Shown here piece by piece: positions 58,861 to 64,000 of a stretch of DNA of 64,000 bases. Source of the stretch: CAIMWS01 sp964409245 (GTDB lineage: Bacteria; Verrucomicrobiota; Verrucomicrobiia; Limisphaerales; UBA1319). A model generated the notes under the pieces. The model did no database searches. It was given only the letters and a program-made list of their open reading frames with translations, and was not told the origin of the DNA. The stretch covers positions 3,831 through 67,830 of the forward strand of contig CAYPCQ010000035.1 in assembly GCA_964409245.1 (NCBI GenBank), written 5' to 3'. The stretch's first letter is position 1. Every line of letters starts with the position of its first letter. The position numbers were made by a program, and so were the translations under genes.

Positions 58861-59748
58861 TCACAGCTTGGGCAGATGATCCCGGTATTCCGTCGGGGAT
58901 TGCCCCACCATTTTCCGGAATACCCGGTTGAAATGCGTCAGCGATTGGAAACCCACTTCGTAGGCAATCTCGCTGATTCGCAAATTCGGATTGATCAGCA
59001 AGTTTTTGGCTTTTTCGATCCGCACCCGGGACAGATAATCCGTGAAATTGAAACCGGTGGCTTTCTTGAACATCTTGCAGAAGTAAAAGGTGCTGGTGTT
59101 CACAGCCTTGGCCACTTCCGCCAGTGACAGGTCATTGGCCTGGTGTTCGCGGATGAATTCTTTTGCCCGGACGATCGTGGGTGGTTCGGCGTGCTCCTGC
59201 TGCACAATCACCTGGTTGCTCACCTGGGACAAGTGCTGGGCAAAAATATGCAGCATCTTGACCATCGCGTTGAATTGCGCCGGATTGATGACCCGGGTGT
59301 GAAAATAGGCTTCCTCAAAGCGGGTCAGGTTAACCTTTAATCCCCATTCCATGATCTGCTGCGCAACCCGGGAAAAATCCGTCGGCGAGGGGTTTTTCAG
59401 GAAAACCTGCCCGGTTTGGAGAAAGCCGATCAATTCGTTGCCTACCCGCAGGGGAACGGCTGCTTCCGCCAAGCCCGCAAAACAGCAGACCACCTTGTTG
59501 CCATCCAGTGACTTGGCGGCAATTTTTCGCTGCGATTCCAGGCAGGAAGCGCAAGACCGGCTGTTTTGCCCCATCAGGGCGCAAAAAGGGCTTTGGTTCT
59601 TTTTCCCCTGGTGCACTAACTGCCACACCTCCACCGGCCGCAAGGCTAGCGGCAGGCCGGTGGATTGGCTGAAAGCCTGCTCGTAATCCTGGTAGATCTG
59701 CGAGCGTGATAGCTTTTCTATCAGGCTTTTTTTGTTATCCCGTAGCAC
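58861..59748 (-). CDS. AraC-family transcriptional regulator with N-terminal PocR sensory domain
   Basis: About 295 residues. The N-terminal ~180 are a PocR-type ligand domain with a cysteine set (SPFCALMGQNSRSCASCLES, VVCCFAGLAEAAVPL) that may hold a metal; the C-terminal ~100 are the double helix-turn-helix of AraC (LSLAEVAKAVNTSTFYFCKMFK, ISEIAYEVGFQSLTHFNRVFRKMVG). The open frame extends to a GTG at 59847, but that codon lies in the loop of the ahcY terminator, so the GTG at 59748 is a more likely start; this is uncertain. PocR domains sense small hydrocarbon-like ligands such as propanediol. Target genes are unknown. Confidence 0.85.
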   Translation of the reverse strand: MLRDNKKSLIEKLSRSQIYQDYEQAFSQSTGLPLALRPVEVWQLVHQGKKNQSPFCALMGQNSRSCASCLESQRKIAAKSLDGNKVVCCFAGLAEAAVPLRVGNELIGFLQTGQVFLKNPSPTDFSRVAQQIMEWGLKVNLTRFEEAYFHTRVINPAQFNAMVKMLHIFAQHLSQVSNQVIVQQEHAEPPTIVRAKEFIREHQANDLSLAEVAKAVNTSTFYFCKMFKKATGFNFTDYLSRVRIEKAKNLLINPNLRISEIAYEVGFQSLTHFNRVFRKMVGQSPTEYRDHLPKL

Positions 59749-59821
59749 AATATTTAATAACCCAAGTGCCGCCTTTGCGCAAGTTTGGGTGAAGCCGTTT
59801 GCCCCCCCTGGGGGATCTCCC

Positions 59822-59856
59822 TCAACAAAAAAGCGAACGGTTTGCACCGTTCGCTT
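59822..59856 (-). terminator. Rho-independent terminator of the metK-ahcY operon
   Basis: A perfect 11-bp stem AAGCGAACGGT / ACCGTTCGCTT (59831-59856) with a 4-base loop, followed on the minus strand by a run of Ts (complement of the A tract 59827-59832). It lies 19 bases past the ahcY stop. Confidence 0.9.
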
Positions 59857-59874
59857 CCTGGTTCAATCCCTCAA

Positions 59875-61308
59875 TTAATACCGGTAATGTTCGGGCTTGT
59901 ACGGGCCTTCCTGCGGCACCCCGATGTACTGCGCCTGTTTGTCCGTCAATTGCGTCAGCTTGACCCCGATTTTCTCCAGGTGCAGCCGCGCAACTTCTTC
60001 GTCCAGTTTCTTGGGCAGCCGGTAAACACCGGGCTTGTATTCGTTCCGGTTTTTCCACAGGTCCAGCTGGGCCAGCACCTGGTTGGTGAAGGAGTTGGAC
60101 ATCACAAAACTCGGATGCCCCGTGGCGCAGCCCAGGTTTACCAGCCGGCCTTCGGCCAGCAGGTAAAGGCTCCGGCCATCCGGCAGGATGTATTTGTCCA
60201 CCTGGGGCTTGATGGTGATCTTTTTAACGCCCGGCTTGGTGTTCAACTGGTCCACTTGGATCTCGTTATCGAAATGGCCAATATTGCACACGATCGCCTG
60301 GTCCTTCATTTGGGTCAGGTGCTCCAGCGTGATCACGTCGCAATTGCCCGTGGCCGTCACGTAGATGTCCGCTCTGCCCAGGGTATCCTCGATGGTGGTG
60401 ACCTCAAAGCCTTCCATCGCCGCCTGCAGGGCGTTGATGGGGTCGATCTCCGTCACAATCACCCGGGCGCCAAACCCGCGCAAGGAATGCGCCGAGCCTT
60501 TGCCCACATCCCCGTATCCACAAACCACGGCCACCTTGCCTGCTACCATCACATCGGTCGCCCGCTTGATGCCATCCGCCAGGGATTCCCGGCATCCATA
60601 CAGATTGTCGAACTTGGATTTGGTCACCGAGTCGTTGACATTGATCGCGGGCACCAGCAGCGATCCCGCCTCCATCATCTGGTAAAGCCGATGCACCCCG
60701 GTTGTCGTTTCCTCGGACACGCCCTTCCATTCCTTGACCATTTCATGCCAGCGATTTGGATTTTCCCGGTGCAGTTCCTTCAGCAGGTCTTTGATGACTT
60801 TTTCCTCGTGCTTTTCTGCCGGCGTATTCACCCAGTTGTCACCATTTTCCAGCTGGTAACCCTTGTGGATCAACAGCGTGGCATCGCCGCCATCATCCAC
60901 GATCAATTGGGGACCTTTGCCTCCCGCAAAGGTGAGCGCCTGGTAAGTGCACCACCAATATTCCTCCAGCGATTCGCCTTTCCAGGCAAACACCGGGATG
61001 CCCCGGGCGGCGATCGCCGCCGCCGCGTGGTCCTGGGTGGAGAAAATATTGCAGCTCGCCCAGCGCACGGAAGCGCCCAATTCCGCCAGGGTCTCGATCA
61101 ACACCGCGGTCTCGATTGTCATGTGCAGGGAACCGGTGATCCGCACCCCTTGCAAAGGTTTGCCTGCCGCATGCTTGCGGCGCAGCGCCATCAGGCCGGG
61201 CATTTCGTGCTCCGAAACCTCGATGGTCTTGCGGCCCCACTCGGCCAGGCTGATGTCCTTGACTTTGAAATCCTCTTTATTAGCTGTCGTTTTGCTTGCT
61301 GTGCTCAT
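59875..61308 (-). CDS. ahcY: Adenosylhomocysteinase
   Basis: A 477-residue cytoplasmic enzyme that splits S-adenosylhomocysteine to adenosine and homocysteine. Conserved motifs include LSLAEWGRKTIEVSEHEMPGL-type start residues, WASCNIFSTQDHAAAAI, NVNDSVTKSKFDN, the NAD-binding VVCGYGDVGKGSA and CNIGHFDNEIQ, and the C-terminal KPEHYRY that reaches the neighbouring subunit. It lies 37 bases after metK and is followed by a strong terminator, so metK-ahcY is a two-gene SAM-recycling operon. Confidence 0.97.
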   Translation of the reverse strand: MSTASKTTANKEDFKVKDISLAEWGRKTIEVSEHEMPGLMALRRKHAAGKPLQGVRITGSLHMTIETAVLIETLAELGASVRWASCNIFSTQDHAAAAIAARGIPVFAWKGESLEEYWWCTYQALTFAGGKGPQLIVDDGGDATLLIHKGYQLENGDNWVNTPAEKHEEKVIKDLLKELHRENPNRWHEMVKEWKGVSEETTTGVHRLYQMMEAGSLLVPAINVNDSVTKSKFDNLYGCRESLADGIKRATDVMVAGKVAVVCGYGDVGKGSAHSLRGFGARVIVTEIDPINALQAAMEGFEVTTIEDTLGRADIYVTATGNCDVITLEHLTQMKDQAIVCNIGHFDNEIQVDQLNTKPGVKKITIKPQVDKYILPDGRSLYLLAEGRLVNLGCATGHPSFVMSNSFTNQVLAQLDLWKNRNEYKPGVYRLPKKLDEEVARLHLEKIGVKLTQLTDKQAQYIGVPQEGPYKPEHYRY

Positions 61309-61345
61309 GTGTTTGAATTGGAAAAGTTTTTCTCTGCGAACCGCT

Positions 61346-62524
61346 TTAGCGAACCGCTTTTTTCAGGGCCTCCACCTTGTCGGTGCGTTCCCAGGTGATG
61401 GCCTTCAAATCGTCGATTTTCCCGAAGTGGCCATAATTCGTGGTCTTTGAATAAATCGGGCGCAGGAGATCCAGTTGCTTGATGATGTCCGCCGGTTTGA
61501 AGCTGAACACTTGCTGCACCGCCTGGGTGATTGTTTCGTCACTCACCGTGCCCGTGCCGAATGTGTCCACCGCCACCGAAACCGGATTCGGGTAGCCGAT
61601 GGCGTAGGCGAACTGGATTTCCGCCCGCTTCGCCAGCCCGGCCGCCACCACGTTCTTCGCCACATAACGGCCCATATAGGCGGCGCTGCGGTCCACCTTG
61701 GACGGATCTTTCCCGCTGAAAGCGCCTCCGCCATGCCGGCCCATGCCACCGTAGCTGTCCACGATGATTTTCCGGCCGGTCAATCCCGTGTCGCCCTGCG
61801 GTCCCCCCACCACAAATCTGCCCGTCGGGTTGATCAGGTATTGCGTCTTTTTATCGAGCATATTCCCCGGGAGCACTTTTTTCACCACGTTCTTGATGAT
61901 GAAATCCGAGATCGTCTTGTGTTTTGCCTCCTCGCTATGCTGCGTGGACACCACCACGTTGGTGATCCGCACCGGCTGGCCATTTTCATATTGCACGGAC
62001 ACTTGGGTCTTCGAATCGGGCCGCAGCCATTTCGCTTGGCCATCCTTGCGGATGCGGTTCAGTTCGCGGCCCAGCCGGTGCGCAAACATGATCGGTGCCG
62101 GCATCAATTCCGGGGTTTCGTCGCAGGCATACCCAAACATTAATCCCTGATCCCCGGCTCCTTGCTCCGCCGTGGCTTTGCCCTCCGCTTCGCGGGCGTC
62201 CACCCCTTGGGCGATATCCGGGCTTTGTTTGGTCACGATGTTCATCACAAACACCCGGTCGGCATGAAACACATCCTCGTCGTGGATATACCCGATCTCC
62301 CGGATGGCCGCGCGCGCGATCGCCACAAAATCCAACTGCGCCTGCGTCGTGATCTCCCCGCCCACTACCACCACGTTGCTTTTCGCGTAGCATTCGCACG
62401 CCACCCGGCTGTATTTGTCCTGCCCCAGGCACGCATCCAGCACCGCATCGGAAATCGTATCACAGACTTTGTCGGGATGGCCTTCACCCACTGACTCAGA
62501 CGAAAAAATAAAACTTTTGCTCAT
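61346..62524 (-). CDS. metK: S-adenosylmethionine synthetase
   Basis: A 392-residue cytoplasmic enzyme that makes S-adenosylmethionine from methionine and ATP. Conserved motifs include SSESVGEGHPDKVCD at the start, GAGDQGLMFGYA, GGPQGDTGLTGRKIIVDSYGG and GGGAFSGKDPSKVDRSAAY. ATG 62524 is 63 bases from the near end of the divergent promoter/operator region. First gene of the metK-ahcY operon. Confidence 0.97.
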   Translation of the reverse strand: MSKSFIFSSESVGEGHPDKVCDTISDAVLDACLGQDKYSRVACECYAKSNVVVVGGEITTQAQLDFVAIARAAIREIGYIHDEDVFHADRVFVMNIVTKQSPDIAQGVDAREAEGKATAEQGAGDQGLMFGYACDETPELMPAPIMFAHRLGRELNRIRKDGQAKWLRPDSKTQVSVQYENGQPVRITNVVVSTQHSEEAKHKTISDFIIKNVVKKVLPGNMLDKKTQYLINPTGRFVVGGPQGDTGLTGRKIIVDSYGGMGRHGGGAFSGKDPSKVDRSAAYMGRYVAKNVVAAGLAKRAEIQFAYAIGYPNPVSVAVDTFGTGTVSDETITQAVQQVFSFKPADIIKQLDLLRPIYSKTTNYGHFGKIDDLKAITWERTDKVEALKKAVR

Positions 62525-62586
62525 GTTCTCTATTTCTGGTTCCGACTGTTCAATCCGGCCCTTCCACCGGCAGGAAAACAGTCATA

Positions 62587-62616
62587 TTGACGTATCTTGA
62601 TATTAAGATATATATT
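62587..62616 (+). promoter_or_regulatory. Promoter of the ArsR-methyltransferase gene
   Basis: TTGACG (62587-62592), an 18-base spacer, then TATATT (62611-62616). The spacer is exactly the palindrome at 62593-62610. The start codon is 50 bases downstream. Confidence 0.65.
62593..62610. promoter_or_regulatory. Palindromic operator, likely target of the ArsR-type regulator
   Basis: TATCTT-GATATT-AAGATA: 6-base inverted arms around an AT-rich centre. The size and symmetry are typical of ArsR/SmtB dimer sites. It overlaps both divergent promoters, so binding would block both. Confidence 0.7.
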
Positions 62617-62632
62617 AAATCCCGGTCGTCAA
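62605..62632 (-). promoter_or_regulatory. Putative promoter of the metK-ahcY operon
   Basis: On the minus strand, TTGACG (complement of 62627-62632), a 16-base spacer, then TATCTT (complement of 62605-62610), which is one arm of the palindrome. The -10 is weaker than that of the plus-strand promoter. Confidence 0.5.
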
Positions 62633-62665
62633 CCATGAAATGATGCAACTGTTTAAAACGTCCGT

Positions 62666-63604
62666 ATGAGCGCCGTCCCGACTTTAAAAACCCTCCGGGC
62701 GCTGGCCGATTCCACCCGCATGCGCATTTTGGCCTTGGTTCGGAAGGAGGAACTGTCTGTCCAGGAATTGCAGGAAATCACCCATCTGGGCCAATCTCGT
62801 ATTTCCACCCACCTCGGGCTTTTGCAGGAGGCCGGCTTGGTCCAATCCCGCCGGGAAGGCAAACGCACTTTCTACCGTCCGGCCCTGCGCCTCTCCGGGG
62901 ACGCCTTGGACTTTTTCCACCTCGCCGAACGCGGCGCGCGTGAATTGCCTGAATTTGCCGATGACGAGTCCAACTTGAAACGGACCCTGGATCTGCGGCA
63001 GGACCAGGCCAAACTTTATTTCAATCAAGTGGCCGGCCGGTTTGACCGGCTCTATGGCCCCGGCCGGACCTGGCAGGCTTTTGGGCATTTGCTGCTGCGC
63101 ATCCTGCCCCCCCTGGTGATCGCCGACCTTGGCTCGGGGGAGGGATTGGTCAGCGAATTGCTGGCCCGGCGCGCCAAAAAAGTGATCGCCGTGGATAACT
63201 CCGAAAAAATCGTCGCTTTTGGCGCTGAACGCGCCAAAGCCAACGGGCTTCGAAACCTTGAATTCCGCCTGGGGGATCTCGAGGATCCCCCCATTGCCCC
63301 GGATTCGGTGGACCTGGTGATCCTCAGCCAGTCCCTGCACCACGCGCAAAATCCGGAGCGGGCTTTGCGCTCGGCCCATCGCATCCTGCAGCCAGGCGGG
63401 CAGGTCATGGTCCTCGACCTGCGTTTGCATGACTACGCGCAAGCCCGCGAACTCTACGGCGACCATTGGCTCGGTTTCGCTGAAAATGACCTCCAGCGCT
63501 GGCTGGAATCGGCCGGCTTCAAGAAATTGGAGATTACCATCGTCGCCCGCGAGGAGCAGTCTCCTTATTTCCAAACTATTCTCGCTGGCGGCGAAAAAGG
63601 GTAG
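62666..63604 (+). CDS. ArsR-family regulator fused to a SAM-dependent methyltransferase domain (SahR-like)
   Basis: A 312-residue protein. Residues ~1-90 are a winged helix of the ArsR type (LADSTRMRILALVRKEEL, SVQELQEITHLGQSRISTHLGLLQEAGLV) without metal-binding cysteines. Residues ~120-305 are a class I methyltransferase: IADLGSGEGLVSELLA is the SAM-binding loop, then VIAVDNSEKIV, VDLVILSQSLHHAQNPERAL and LQPGGQVMVLDLR. Fusions of this kind next to SAM-cycle genes correspond to SahR, a regulator described in Proteobacteria as sensing S-adenosylhomocysteine. It is divergent from metK-ahcY and shares the palindrome between them, so it probably represses both and itself. Confidence 0.88.
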   Translation: MSAVPTLKTLRALADSTRMRILALVRKEELSVQELQEITHLGQSRISTHLGLLQEAGLVQSRREGKRTFYRPALRLSGDALDFFHLAERGARELPEFADDESNLKRTLDLRQDQAKLYFNQVAGRFDRLYGPGRTWQAFGHLLLRILPPLVIADLGSGEGLVSELLARRAKKVIAVDNSEKIVAFGAERAKANGLRNLEFRLGDLEDPPIAPDSVDLVILSQSLHHAQNPERALRSAHRILQPGGQVMVLDLRLHDYAQARELYGDHWLGFAENDLQRWLESAGFKKLEITIVAREEQSPYFQTILAGGEKG

Positions 63605-64000
63605 GGGGAGGGAGACTGGCGCCCCCGTCGTTCCTCCTCCCCGTGTCCATGCCGAGCCTCGGTCCGTAATGGCGCATTTGCTGGAGCTGAACTTACCGGT
63701 CAGGGGCCAAAACAGGATGGAACCCCTGCGCCGCGCCTGCCGTTGTCGAGGAGTTGATCGAGTTCAGCCGGGAATCCGCATCCTACCCGTAATTGACTGT
63801 GTTTTGGGCCGTTTCATTCCTTTTCAACACGCCACTCGTCCTCCGTAGACAATGTTTTTGCGCGCATTCCAACACCAAGCCATTTGGCACCCTTCCCGAG
63901 TAAACGTCCACCGGCAACTGACTGGCCTCGTTATAGGCCATGGCTCCTTATTCTAGTTCGCTTTCAAGTTGAGACTAACTATCCAAGGCCAAGCGCAAAT
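63605..64000. other. Non-coding end of window
   Basis: About 395 bases without a convincing gene. A hairpin GGGGAGG/CCTCCCC just after the ArsR-methyltransferase stop (about 63606-63642) lacks a T tract. Nothing else recognised. Confidence 0.4.

Noticed and set aside
58842..58862. Hairpin GAGGCT/AGCCTC as a bidirectional terminator between DUF6263 and the AraC gene
   Set aside because: Only 6 bp, a 9-base loop and no T tract on either side.
1..64000. tRNA, rRNA, insertion sequences or prophage genes
   Set aside because: I looked for T-loop-like GTTCRANNC with matching acceptor stems, transposases, integrases and phage structural genes and found none.

Overview
The window looks like a GC-rich (about 57% by impression, not computed) Verrucomicrobiota chromosome, most like the soil/freshwater Pedosphaerales-Limisphaerales group. 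The evidence is a lipid A gene (lpxA), so a Gram-negative envelope, many large secreted proteins of families common in Planctomycetes-Verrucomicrobia (DUF6288, He_PIG repeats, DUF1680/GH127, GH172, secreted ADP-ribosylglycohydrolase), and a LamG protein with the GYTN-type repeats typical of verrucomicrobial paralogue families. A run of exactly 100 N at 8355-8454 shows it is a draft scaffold, probably a metagenome-assembled genome. The taxonomic call is inference from gene content.

Layout. 1-11 kb: end of an unknown gene, a secreted DUF6288/HEAT protein, a secreted zinc metalloprotease, and a giant He_PIG-repeat surface protein whose repeat array broke the assembly. 11-15 kb: a tight minus-strand group lpdA - RNase H-like nuclease - lpxA - rhomboid protease. 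15-19 kb: a GH106-like hydrolase divergent from a secreted terpene-cyclase-fold protein with a CXXCH motif. 19-21 kb: a non-coding stretch with an elaborate multi-stem RNA-like structure ending in a terminator hairpin, then a secreted LamG protein with an AT-rich, apparently foreign, core. 21-28 kb: a minus-strand operon GH5-GH172 fusion - sugar kinase - DPP-IV peptidase carrying an extra metallopeptidase domain. 28-36 kb: a Tat-exported enolase-superfamily enzyme, then a minus-strand operon of a secreted ADP-ribosylglycohydrolase, a ribose-type ABC transporter (B, A, C) and ribokinase. 36-40 kb: SWIM-SNF2 helicase and a small conserved protein. 40-48 kb: GH127, a MamK-like actin with a small coiled-coil partner, GH31, and a small gene broken by one in-frame TAG. 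48-54.4 kb: an MBOAT/DltD-like acylation pair, and three overlapping genes of the 2-hydroxyacyl-CoA dehydratase/activase type. 54-60 kb: GH88, SDR, lipid kinase, DUF6263, PocR-AraC regulator. 60-64 kb: ahcY-metK operon facing an ArsR-methyltransferase fusion regulator, with one palindrome lying inside overlapping divergent promoters.

How they work together. Much of the window is a carbohydrate-scavenging region without SusCD: GH5/GH172, GH127, GH31, GH88 and the GH106-like enzyme suggest use of arabinose-, rhamnose- and uronate-containing glycans; the NahK-like kinase and the rbs operon feed released sugars into metabolism. The clearest small regulatory circuit is the SAM-cycle module at the right end. 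The best candidates for something undescribed are the structured leader at 19.35-19.63 kb with the chimeric LamG gene behind it, the ADP-ribosylglycohydrolase-ribose uptake operon, the MamK-like actin pair, and the dehydratase/activase trio.
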